Source: Pseudomonadota bacterium
GTDB taxonomy: Bacteria > Pseudomonadota > Gammaproteobacteria > Burkholderiales > Sulfuriferulaceae
Length of the DNA: 12,158 bases
Reading direction: 5' to 3'
NCBI GenBank assembly: GCA_021794855.1
Contig: JAJYPZ010000011.1
Span: 1 to 12,158 of the forward strand
In this document: positions 1 through 7,165 of the stretch, in pieces
Layout of the letters: the number at the start of each line of letters is the position of its first letter
How positions within the stretch are numbered: the stretch's first letter is position 1
Notes under the pieces: generated by a model
The model's input: only the letters and a program-made list of their open reading frames with translations
Databases searched by the model: none
What the model was told of the DNA's origin: nothing
Program-made: the position numbers and the translations under genes

Positions 1-423
1 GTAAGGCGCATGCTTATCTATCGGCAGTCGCAGAAACATTGCGATGAATTGATGGCGATCATTGATAATCAATTCATAGATAAGTTGCATGTCAATATTC
101 ATGTAGTCATGCACGATCCTGTTACGAAGCCCAATTGATGAGTTCCATTGTTGCAATGCCTCGGAGCTTATTTTGCCCTGTTGCTCAAGGCCGGCAAACG
201 CATCATAGGCAGACACGGGTACGGCACGATCCAACGATTTTAGCAGGTGTTTGGCTTTACCAATTGCATTTTCCATCAAGATTTGAAAGGAATGCAATAC
301 GCCGTTTTGCTCAAGCCGGCTAAGTTGCGTGCCTGATTGAATACGTTGTTTTACCTCATCCAGCAAAGCCGTTTGCTCGTCGGCAATGCGTAGGCACTCT
401 GCATGATATAAATCAAGCCGCAT
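1..423 (-). CDS. hepT: HepT-like HEPN ribonuclease toxin (3' end beyond window)
   Basis: Reading the minus strand from the ATG at 423-421 gives 141 codons with no stop before the window edge, so the gene is cut at its C-terminus, probably close to its natural end because HepT proteins are about 130-145 residues. The protein is mostly helical and carries the HEPN catalytic motif R-X4-H-X-Y as RNRIVHDY at residues 100-107 (R100, H105, Y107). In the MntA-HepT family, Arg and His form the RNase site and the Tyr is the residue that the antitoxin AMPylates. Its start overlaps the end of the upstream mntA by 11 nt, indicating translational coupling. All key residues are present, so I expect an active toxin. 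Family assignment is from motif and context; the substrate (tRNA or mRNA) cannot be told from sequence. Confidence 0.85.
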   Translation of the reverse strand, partial: MRLDLYHAECLRIADEQTALLDEVKQRIQSGTQLSRLEQNGVLHSFQILMENAIGKAKHLLKSLDRAVPVSAYDAFAGLEQQGKISSEALQQWNSSIGLRNRIVHDYMNIDMQLIYELIINDRHQFIAMFLRLPIDKHAPY

Positions 424-796
424 GAGCAAGCCTCCAATAATAATCCTCCAATTCACCCCATGTTTTAGTCAGGAAGTGGCTCCATGCCAGAGTTTCTTCA
501 CCTTTAAGCACAACGCCTTCTTCGGCAATGACTGCGCACATGGCTAATCGGGCTGATACCATGTCTATCAGATCAATGTTATCTCTATGAATTGCGATGA
601 CCTCTGCAATGTTCTGTTTCAAGGTTTCCATATTTTGGAGGCGTTCCAAAGCGGTGATATGCCGTTCCCACAGAACGGCAATATCCCAATCACTGCGAGA
701 AGTCGCCGTACCATCCGCCTGGCTACCAATTAATACAGCCAACCGGAGCTCCGGTATCGTTTGCAGTGCATTTTTTAATGCAGCAACTTTGGTCAT
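413..796 (-). CDS. mntA: MntA-like nucleotidyltransferase antitoxin
   Basis: A 127-residue protein of the minimal nucleotidyltransferase (MNT) fold. The signature GS-X10-D-X-D is complete: G24 S25, then D36 and D38 in SDWDIAV. A further acidic candidate lies in NIDLIDM around residues 74-79. In characterised MntA-HepT pairs this enzyme inactivates the HEPN toxin by adding AMP to its conserved Tyr. I chose the ATG at 796 because GGAGG lies 11 nt upstream; an in-frame GTG at 829 would add 11 residues but lacks that support. The stop overlaps the hepT start by 11 nt, giving antitoxin-first order with coupled translation. It lies 237 nt downstream of the last glycosyltransferase and has its own promoter, so it is probably independent of the polysaccharide operon. 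Confidence 0.88.
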   Translation of the reverse strand: MTKVAALKNALQTIPELRLAVLIGSQADGTATSRSDWDIAVLWERHITALERLQNMETLKQNIAEVIAIHRDNIDLIDMVSARLAMCAVIAEEGVVLKGEETLAWSHFLTKTWGELEDYYWRLAHAA

Positions 797-1033
797 AGCC
801 GACCCGTCCTCCAATTGATAGGAAAACACGACGAAGAACGAAATCTGTTCTTACAATCATATAATCTTATGTTTTTCATACGACTGCCTGGGCCCATTAT
901 AGCAATATAAAATCAAACACCGTAACGCTCTCCCAACAGACAACACGAGTTGCGCAATGATTGGCATGGCCTGCCGGTGGGCGCGCGTGTAAAATCTTTC
1001 GTCTTCGCAGGATACCTTTATGTGCCGAGAAGC
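797..1033. other. Intergenic gap between the glycosyltransferase operon and mntA-hepT
   Basis: The 237 nt hold the promoter for mntA-hepT near 896-904 and its leader. I see no convincing open reading frame. I also see no strong hairpin followed by a U-tract after the glycosyltransferase stop at 1034. Read-through from the polysaccharide operon into the toxin-antitoxin pair is therefore not excluded. Confidence 0.5.
896..904 (-). promoter_or_regulatory. Extended -10 promoter for mntA-hepT
   Basis: On the minus strand the sequence reads TGCTATAAT, a perfect -10 hexamer preceded by the TGn extension. No good -35 hexamer is visible at 16-18 nt, which an extended -10 does not strictly need. Transcription would start near 889, leaving a leader of about 90 nt before the mntA ATG. 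A GGGCCC palindrome sits at the expected start region (890-895). Called from consensus match only. Confidence 0.5.
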
Positions 1034-2218
1034 TTACATGGAATTTTCTTCATTATTTGCATGATTTTCCTTATAAGCTTTTAACATCCGTTCATAAAAT
1101 TTTAGCAATTCACCCGTCACGTATTCCCGCGAGAAGTCACGTCGCGCGCGCTGCAAAGCATTCGTCCCCAAACGTTTACGCAATTCGGAATCGTTCGTCA
1201 GCAAACGCATTTTTTCCGTTATTTCCGCGACTGATCCAGGCACATGCAGCAAACCGGTTTCATCCTCTACCACTGCGTCAGTAATGCCGTAAATACGCGA
1301 TGCCAATACCGGTATCCCCATTGCAGCTGCCTCCAGCAGCACCATGCCGAAGCCTTCCCGATAACTGGGCAGGCAGAGCACATCGGAGATTGCTATGTAC
1401 GATTCGGGCTTTGCAGTAACCCCGTAAAAATGAATCGCCTCTCGACACGGCAAAGTCATAGCCTCTACTCTATCCGCAATCCTTTCTTCATCGGGCCCGA
1501 CAATCAACAAAGAAACAGCGTGGTTTTCCCGCCATAATTGCTCGAAAGCCGCGACCATATCCAGAATTCCCTTATCTAGGGCAAGCCTGCCCAGATACAG
1601 GAAAACCACATTTTTTTGCGGGATACCAAAGCCGCTACGGGATTGGGAATAGCAGTCTGCTACCGGGGCAAAACGGCGAAGATCGATACCGCAGATAGAA
1701 CCGTGTGCCAATACACAGGATTTCGAAACAGAAATAATCCCTTCCTGAATGAGAAAACCACGTTCGGATTCGCTCACCACCAACAAAAACGTCGCCAGAT
1801 AAGCGATGAGTCTGTCCATGCTACGCAGCAACTTGCGCATGAAGCCGGTTCGCGTCGCCCAGACTTCACCCTGGAATGTATGTATGCGAACCGGCACGCG
1901 ACATACCGCAGCAGCAAGCATGGCCAGCAGCCCCGCTTTCGGGGTGACTGAATGCACCGCAACAAATCGTTCACGGAATACGATACCGATCAACTGCAAT
2001 AATGCCAGAACGTCCCGTCTTACATGAATTTGACGTTCAATACGCAAGGGCAGAACCTTCACCGATGAATCCGCATCGACCAAGAATTGCGGATTGTCCG
2101 TATTAACGATCAATGTCACATCGTAATGACGACTCAATACGGACAATTGATCAAGCAAAAACCAACGCACGGTCAATTCGCTGGCAGTTATAAAACAAAT
2201 TTTCGGTTTAATCGGCAT
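1034..2218 (-). CDS. Family 4 glycosyltransferase (GT-B fold)
   Basis: A 394-residue protein with the two-domain layout of GT4 retaining glycosyltransferases. The N-terminal acceptor domain starts with KICFITASE, the loop TPKAGLLAMLAA lies near residues 92-103 and HTFQGEVW at 113-120. The nucleotide-sugar domain has YLGRLALDKG at 208-217 and the E-X7-E donor-site motif E288-GFGMVLL-E296. It would transfer a sugar from a nucleotide donor to the growing lipid-linked oligosaccharide on the cytoplasmic face of the inner membrane. It starts 20 nt after the upstream family 2 enzyme and is the last gene of the operon seen here. Length is normal for the family. The donor and linkage cannot be read from sequence. 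Confidence 0.88.
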   Translation of the reverse strand: MPIKPKICFITASELTVRWFLLDQLSVLSRHYDVTLIVNTDNPQFLVDADSSVKVLPLRIERQIHVRRDVLALLQLIGIVFRERFVAVHSVTPKAGLLAMLAAAVCRVPVRIHTFQGEVWATRTGFMRKLLRSMDRLIAYLATFLLVVSESERGFLIQEGIISVSKSCVLAHGSICGIDLRRFAPVADCYSQSRSGFGIPQKNVVFLYLGRLALDKGILDMVAAFEQLWRENHAVSLLIVGPDEERIADRVEAMTLPCREAIHFYGVTAKPESYIAISDVLCLPSYREGFGMVLLEAAAMGIPVLASRIYGITDAVVEDETGLLHVPGSVAEITEKMRLLTNDSELRKRLGTNALQRARRDFSREYVTGELLKFYERMLKAYKENHANNEENSM

Positions 2219-2238
2219 GAACTATTTTGTAAATATTC

Positions 2239-3183
2239 TTATGACCTTGTTTTTTTCGTACAAAACGCCAGGAATAGCATTTTTACCAGAATTCTTACAT
2301 CGAAAACTGCCCAATAACGGAATCGCAGTAGCCTAAACCAGCGCACCCAGAAATATTGCTTGGACAAGGTACTGAACGCAGCCACTATCCTTTTTTTTTC
2401 TTTTTTCAAATCTGGGCTGAGCCGTTCCAGCAACAAGGCCGCCTGACGCTGATTCGCTTGTAAAGTCAAACAATAAGCCGGCAGTTTTTTTAACAGAATC
2501 GCCCAGTTTGCCCCTTTCTTGCCGGACACATTGCCGCTGTGCTGACGATAGCGTAACGTCCTGTCGGTCAGGTAGTCGATTTTGCCCGCATACAAAGCGA
2601 TTAACGCCACCCACCAGTCATGCCCTATCATTTCCGGAGGGACTGGAGTAGCGAGATCATTTAATGCCCGATTGAAGATAAAAGTATTCCCGGTCGCATT
2701 ATCCTGCACCAATGCACTGGCAGGATGCAGGGCAACGCGCGGGTTAATTCTTTGAAACCGCCAATAGGAATCGGCAACAAGCTTTCCGTACTCATCGCAT
2801 ACGCTCAAATCAGTATAAACCAGCAACGGCGTCGATGGGCCATGCCTCATCTCCATCTCTTTAATTTTACTCAAGCTCTTTTCTATTTTATCCGGCAGCC
2901 AGATATCGTCCTGATCGCAAAACATGACATACGGCGCTATCGCACACTCCATCAAACGCGAGAAATTCTGTGTAGGCCCCAGCTTTCTTTCATCGTCTTG
3001 AATATATAATATCTTGTCAGGAAAAGCTTCCGCATATCGCCGTATGTTAATGACCGTAGCATCACTTGAGCCATCATCGCGCACCAATAATCGCCAATCA
3101 TTTACGCTTTGAGCCAGAATGGAATCCATCTGTTCGGCGAGAAAACGCTCCCCATTATAGGTGGCGAGGAGGATATCGATCAT
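2239..3183 (-). CDS. Family 2 glycosyltransferase, rhamnosyltransferase-like
   Basis: A 314-residue GT-A enzyme beginning at its catalytic domain (IDILLATYNGERFL), with VRDDGSSDAT at residues 34-43 and the metal-binding DQDD at 90-93. Later come HDWW (188-191) and YRQH (212-215), which occur at exactly the same residue numbers in the 280-residue transferase at 4350-5192, so the two are paralogues. Proteins of this type often transfer rhamnose or another deoxysugar in O-antigen synthesis; the acceptor is unknown. It follows the 377-residue transferase with a gap of 5 nt, so translation is probably coupled. Codons 260-265 form an A6-G-A9 run that could cause slippage, leaving the last 50 or so residues out of frame. 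Confidence 0.88.
   Translation of the reverse strand: MIDILLATYNGERFLAEQMDSILAQSVNDWRLLVRDDGSSDATVINIRRYAEAFPDKILYIQDDERKLGPTQNFSRLMECAIAPYVMFCDQDDIWLPDKIEKSLSKIKEMEMRHGPSTPLLVYTDLSVCDEYGKLVADSYWRFQRINPRVALHPASALVQDNATGNTFIFNRALNDLATPVPPEMIGHDWWVALIALYAGKIDYLTDRTLRYRQHSGNVSGKKGANWAILLKKLPAYCLTLQANQRQAALLLERLSPDLKKEKKRIVAAFSTLSKQYFWVRWFRLLRFRYWAVFDVRILVKMLFLAFCTKKTRS
2391..2406 (-). repeat. A6-G-A9 homopolymer tract inside a glycosyltransferase
   Basis: On the coding strand the tract reads six A, one G and nine A, encoding the KKEKK stretch at residues 260-264. Runs of nine identical bases are a possible site for replication or transcriptional slippage. The sequence shown is in frame. Confidence 0.6.
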
Positions 3184-3188
3184 CGTTC

Positions 3189-4322
3189 TTACCGCTTCAA
3201 TCTCTGCGCCAGATTTTTTATTCCCATAGTAAAAAATCTTTTCGATATCCGCTTTATTCGTTTTACCAATTCAAAAACCAAGGTTGCAAAACGAGCTTCC
3301 GTAAGGCTAGACTTGCCCAAATGCGCCAGATTGATTCCAGTCCCGGTCAGTCGATAAAAATCATTTAAACTAAAATCATTCGTTAACGAAACCTCATCAA
3401 CCATTTCTTTGTTAGAGTACATGTTAAAAATAGTAAGCAGTCCAAACATTTTTCTTGCTTTCTCATTTCCGGTATCAGGAAATCGCTCCATCGCCAGTTT
3501 AGCAAGGTAGAAGTCCTTATTGCCAGCATTCAATACTTTCACTTCACGAAGTTCAGGAAAAATTTCCGGCAATTCATCCGTTGAAATTTTTTTATAATAA
3601 TCAAGCAAATAATAGCTTTCCAGATTGGCTCTATTGTACAGGAATTCAAAATCTTTCTGGCTCTCGTTCTCACCATGCTGGCGATAATAAGTCAACTCTT
3701 GTGGATACACATAAATATTTTTTTTTGATAGAACATTGATCCATAAATTTAAATCGCCTAATTGCTTGAATCTTGCGTCACTCCATGAAGACGGTGGCTT
3801 TAGATTTCGATTCATCAAACAGCTGGGCCAACATACGCTATTGGAGAAAAAAAAGAATTCCCTCAACCAGCCGTATCGTGACATATTTTTTTCAGCAGTC
3901 AGAAATGGTCGAGGCGCCCATTCCAAGACCTTACCGCTCTCGTCAATTATTTTTGTTTCAGTAAATATTGCCCCATATTCGATATTTTTCTCAATAAATT
4001 CAAATTGTTCTTTTAATTTAGAGCAATCCCATACGTCATCCGAGCCGATAAAAGCAATGTATTTGCCGCATGAATGATTAAAACATGTTTCAATTCCCCA
4101 ATATGCCGTTTTATTTTCGTCTTCATTTAAATACACAATGCGGGGATCGTTGAAACTTTTGATGATTTCAGAGGAGCGGTCTGTTGAACCATTATTTAAA
4201 ATAATAAACTCAAAATCCGCAAATGACTGTGCCAAAACGCTGCTTATTGCTGCCGCAACATATCGTTCGTGATTGTAGACAGACATCAATACGCTGACTT
4301 TAGGAGGTGCGGAGTTATTCAT
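3189..4322 (-). CDS. Family 2 glycosyltransferase
   Basis: A 377-residue GT-A enzyme. KVSVLMSVYNHERYV opens the nucleotide-binding half at residues 8-22, LNNGSTDRS follows at 42-50 and the metal-binding SDD at 94-96. QLGDLNLWINVL near 185 matches the usual acceptor-side acidic motif position, and YYRQHGEN follows near 213. The last hundred or so residues form a C-terminal tail without a motif I recognise. It would add a sugar to the polysaccharide repeat on the cytoplasmic face. It lies 27 nt after the 280-residue transferase and 5 nt before the 314-residue one. The gene is strongly AT-rich (for example 18 of 60 bases are G or C in 3541-3600) and contains an A9 run at 3718-3726 and a T8 run at 3847-3854 on the coding strand, which suggests a separate origin from rfbH. 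Confidence 0.88.
   Translation of the reverse strand: MNNSAPPKVSVLMSVYNHERYVAAAISSVLAQSFADFEFIILNNGSTDRSSEIIKSFNDPRIVYLNEDENKTAYWGIETCFNHSCGKYIAFIGSDDVWDCSKLKEQFEFIEKNIEYGAIFTETKIIDESGKVLEWAPRPFLTAEKNMSRYGWLREFFFFSNSVCWPSCLMNRNLKPPSSWSDARFKQLGDLNLWINVLSKKNIYVYPQELTYYRQHGENESQKDFEFLYNRANLESYYLLDYYKKISTDELPEIFPELREVKVLNAGNKDFYLAKLAMERFPDTGNEKARKMFGLLTIFNMYSNKEMVDEVSLTNDFSLNDFYRLTGTGINLAHLGKSSLTEARFATLVFELVKRIKRISKRFFTMGIKNLAQRLKR
3718..3726 (-). repeat. A9 homopolymer tract inside a glycosyltransferase
   Basis: Nine consecutive A on the coding strand, encoding SKKN near residue 199 of the 377-residue transferase. It is a second possible slippage site in this operon. A T8 run lies further upstream in the same gene at 3847-3854. 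Confidence 0.55.
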
Positions 4323-4349
4323 AGGTGAAGGCTATAGCCAGAAATACCA

Positions 4350-5192
4350 CTAATCACGGTGTTTGCGACGCACTAAAATAAAAAAAATTATTTTATAATA
4401 CAAAAGCTTAAATACATATACCTTAAAATCAAGCCGCTTCAACATTCGCCATAATCCACTATACGCGTTTACCGAACGTCTGAAATCAAATAATTGATAT
4501 AGATTTCCAAACAAACCTGCGGATTTGAATCCTATTTGATTATTTTTATGCTGCCGATAATATACTGTGGTTTCAGGGATCGAACCAATTATTCCGTATT
4601 TAATGACGTTGATTGCTATCCACCAATCATGCATAAGCGCTTCCGCTGGAAAAGGCGTAACCCGTTTTAATGCAGCCCGATTCATTAATACAGTACATCC
4701 CGTTACCAAATTCTGAATAGCTACCTGTTCTGGTTGCTTATATAATTCTGGATAGGTTTTTTGCCCTTTCCACATAGAATCAAACAATACGCCAAGTTCC
4801 TCGTCAACGACGCATAAATCAGTGTGCACCAAAACAGGAATGTCTGGATGCAAGGATTCTATTTCCTTCATCTTCATGAGGGAAATCGCAAGCTTATCGT
4901 TACGCCATACATCATCCTGATCGGACAAAGCAATATAAGTACCTGTGCATAACGAAATGGCCTTTTCAAAATTTTTGACGACACCCAGCCTGCGTTCGTT
5001 TACCTCATAACGAAGCGGATAATTTTTACTATATTCTTGTAGGATCAAAAGCGTAGCATCCGTTGATCCGTCATCGGTAACCACGACTTCCAATTCCGGA
5101 TACGTTTGAGAAAAAACGGAGTCGAGTTGCTGACGCAAGAATTTCTCACCGTTATAAGTCGCCATTGCGACAGAAATCAGGTCATTCGCCAT
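4350..5192 (-). CDS. Family 2 glycosyltransferase, rhamnosyltransferase-like
   Basis: A 280-residue GT-A enzyme with ISVAMATYNGEKFL near the N-terminus, VTDDGSTDAT at residues 38-47, the metal-binding DQDD at 91-94, HDWW at 188-191 and YRQH at 212-215. It is a paralogue of the 314-residue enzyme at 2239-3183, sharing these motifs at nearly identical positions, but its C-terminus is shorter. Its expected role is transfer of a deoxysugar onto the lipid-linked repeat unit at the inner membrane. It starts 51 nt after the YerE-like gene and ends 27 nt before the next transferase. The ATG at 5192 gives a normal N-terminus; no strong ribosome binding site is visible. The sugar specificity is not deducible. 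Confidence 0.88.
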   Translation of the reverse strand: MANDLISVAMATYNGEKFLRQQLDSVFSQTYPELEVVVTDDGSTDATLLILQEYSKNYPLRYEVNERRLGVVKNFEKAISLCTGTYIALSDQDDVWRNDKLAISLMKMKEIESLHPDIPVLVHTDLCVVDEELGVLFDSMWKGQKTYPELYKQPEQVAIQNLVTGCTVLMNRAALKRVTPFPAEALMHDWWIAINVIKYGIIGSIPETTVYYRQHKNNQIGFKSAGLFGNLYQLFDFRRSVNAYSGLWRMLKRLDFKVYVFKLLYYKIIFFILVRRKHRD

Positions 5193-5243
5193 AGCAATAT
5201 TGCAAGCAAAACGGTGGCTCGTTTGAAAGAGACAAAACGGCTG

Positions 5244-7019
5244 TCAAGACAATCGCTCTAAAAATCGGCATACCTTAAGTTTTGTCGCCTGATCCAGATC
5301 AGGGGTCATCAAGTGCAATGGATTGGATGCCATGCTACCGGTTTCGGTGACACGGCTGGTTATTTTCGGAAAATAGGTCTGTTCTGGATCGATCTGAACT
5401 ATAAATCCAACGACACCCTTGCTATTGAATTGGGACAGGAATCGCTCATCCGTCTCGAATCCAGGCTGTAAACGCATGACCGGAATATCGTAAGCATCGA
5501 ATAGTTTTCCCCAATTCGGTACGCCTAAACCGGTCGCTCTATCGCAACCGACATAACTCCCCCCAAAATAATTGCGTTGCGTCATGCGTATCGAAGCATA
5601 TCCGTTATCGTCAAATATAAAGATTTTCAGATTCAAATTGTTAACAGCAGCCGTGCCTAATTCCTGCAGATTTTGAGAAAATCCGCCGTCGCCTTCAACC
5701 AGAACCACTCGCCGATCCGGATGAGCAAAAGCAGCGCCTATCGCTCCTCCCAAACCATAACCCATGGAGGCCAATCCTTTATTGGTTACCATGAGTTGAC
5801 CGCGCTTCTGAACAAACGCCTGCATCATGACGGTAAAAGCACTGCCGCTGCTGCAAGGAATAACGACGTCATCATTGCCGCAAAGCAAGGAAAGCTGTTG
5901 CGCGAAGATATAGGGAGAAAGATAATCTGAGCCGGTTTGATTAATCGGCTCGACTATAGGCAATTCGGTCTTGACCATCCGGCAGTAATTTATCCAATCA
6001 TGATGATCGCCCAATTCCGCTACCGCGATAGCCTCAATCACAGCATTTGCATCGCCCTGTAAAGGAACATCCACTTTAGGATGTCCTTTTTCCAGCTCTG
6101 ACCGATCGCAATCTATCTGTATGAGTTTGCCGACCGGGATAAATTCTTGCCAATTAAACCCGGTTTGCTGCATTCCCAAACGCGTACCTAATGCGACCAA
6201 AAGATCGGCCTGTTGCAATAACAGATTACTGTAACGCTGTCCCCAGGTATTCGGCCTGCCAAAATATAAAGGGTGATCAGCGGATATACGGTCTGCACCA
6301 TTCCATGTCGTCATGAGCGGAATACCTGTCCCTGCAAGGGCATCGTACAATCGACGCATAGTCTCGCGTTTCACGCCGCCGCCTATCAGCAGCACCGGCC
6401 GGCTTGCAGAACGTATTGCGGCCAATAATTGATTAATTTTTTCGTCCCCAAGAACGGGAACAATGAAATCAGACTCGCTGACGGCAAATCCGTCTTGAAC
6501 GGTTCGCGCAACTTCCCGCCCTTGTATGTCCAGAGGAATCTCTAAAAAAACCGGCCCCTTCCGTCCCATGCTTCCAGCCCGAATGATTTGCGCAAATTCC
6601 GCCTGCCCAAGGACCCGATCCATTAACACCGACCGCACCGTGACAGGCTTGACGATATCGACTCCGTTAATTTCCTGAATTCCTCGTTGACGCAACTCGC
6701 CACGGCTAAGATCCTCCGTTTTTACTTGACCACCCAAGACAAGCAGTTCACGACTTTCAAGCCAGGCTCCGGCTATTGCGGTAACTATATTGGTCAACCC
6801 TGGCCCAGCGGTAACCAGCGCAAATGCCCGTCCAGCATCGCTGCTTTCATTGAAGTACTCGGCGGCGATTCCCGCCGTCACTTCATGCACAACGGGTATG
6901 CACGTAAAGCGCTTACTTACGCTTGCAAGCAAATGCATGATGTTTCCGCCTGCCACAAAAAAGCAATGCGTATAACCTAATTCTAGAAGCCAGTCAGCCA
7001 AAAGCTCGCTGTAGCGCAT
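5244..7019 (-). CDS. yerE: ThDP-dependent acetolactate-synthase-like enzyme, probably YerE-type two-carbon transferase
   Basis: A 591-residue protein with the three-domain layout of the acetolactate synthase family. The N-terminal pyrimidine-binding domain carries the catalytic glutamate in VVHEVTAG (E46). A central domain has the VLLIGGGVKRET segment near 209-220. The C-terminal ThDP-binding motif is GDG (443-445) followed by 26 residues and N472. In Yersinia, YerE is a ThDP flavoenzyme that adds an acetyl unit derived from pyruvate to C4 of the CDP-3,6-dideoxy-4-keto sugar, on the way to the branched sugar yersiniose. Position directly after rfbF-rfbG-rfbH supports this role over branched-chain amino acid synthesis. 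The start at 7019 is preceded by AGAGAA. A YerF-like reductase, needed to finish the sugar, is not in the window. The family is certain; the YerE substrate is inferred from context. Confidence 0.7.
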   Translation of the reverse strand: MRYSELLADWLLELGYTHCFFVAGGNIMHLLASVSKRFTCIPVVHEVTAGIAAEYFNESSDAGRAFALVTAGPGLTNIVTAIAGAWLESRELLVLGGQVKTEDLSRGELRQRGIQEINGVDIVKPVTVRSVLMDRVLGQAEFAQIIRAGSMGRKGPVFLEIPLDIQGREVARTVQDGFAVSESDFIVPVLGDEKINQLLAAIRSASRPVLLIGGGVKRETMRRLYDALAGTGIPLMTTWNGADRISADHPLYFGRPNTWGQRYSNLLLQQADLLVALGTRLGMQQTGFNWQEFIPVGKLIQIDCDRSELEKGHPKVDVPLQGDANAVIEAIAVAELGDHHDWINYCRMVKTELPIVEPINQTGSDYLSPYIFAQQLSLLCGNDDVVIPCSSGSAFTVMMQAFVQKRGQLMVTNKGLASMGYGLGGAIGAAFAHPDRRVVLVEGDGGFSQNLQELGTAAVNNLNLKIFIFDDNGYASIRMTQRNYFGGSYVGCDRATGLGVPNWGKLFDAYDIPVMRLQPGFETDERFLSQFNSKGVVGFIVQIDPEQTYFPKITSRVTETGSMASNPLHLMTPDLDQATKLKVCRFLERLS

Positions 7020-7165
7020 ATCGTTCTCTATTTAAAATTGATAACTATCCATTGATAGTAAGTATTTATAAAATAAAAATTCCTCAGAGGAGATATCGTT
7101 CCCTTCTCTTGTAATCAGAGTTGTGAACGTTCGCTATTCTATCCTCTGCTGACATTAAGCTGCTT
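7020..7165. other. Leader region between the mazF-rfbH fusion and yerE
   Basis: This 146-nt AT-rich gap is the largest inside the run of genes. It holds a short inverted repeat just upstream of the yerE start (7044-7059) and a 5-bp inverted repeat at 7081-7091. AT-rich stretches could serve as a -10, but no convincing -35/-10 pair is visible. It may carry a secondary promoter or an mRNA structure controlling yerE. Confidence 0.4.
7044..7059. repeat. Inverted repeat in the yerE leader
   Basis: ACTATC and GATAGT are separated by the four bases CATT, a perfect 6-bp stem, 25-40 nt upstream of the yerE start codon. A direct repeat ATTGATA overlaps it at 7037-7043 and 7051-7057. It could be an operator half-site pair or a weak mRNA hairpin; it lacks a U-tract, so a terminator is unlikely. 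Confidence 0.4.

Noticed and set aside
1774..1974. Short frames overlapping the family 4 glycosyltransferase
   Set aside because: They lie within a well-supported gene in other frames and carry no motifs.
7081..7091. TCCTC-A-GAGGA as a terminator after rfbH
   Set aside because: The loop is one base, so a stable hairpin would keep only about three pairs, too weak for a terminator.
7018..7101. 9-nt direct repeat ATATCGTTC (7018-7026 and 7093-7101) before yerE
   Set aside because: It is too short and includes ordinary start-codon sequence; chance is enough to explain it.
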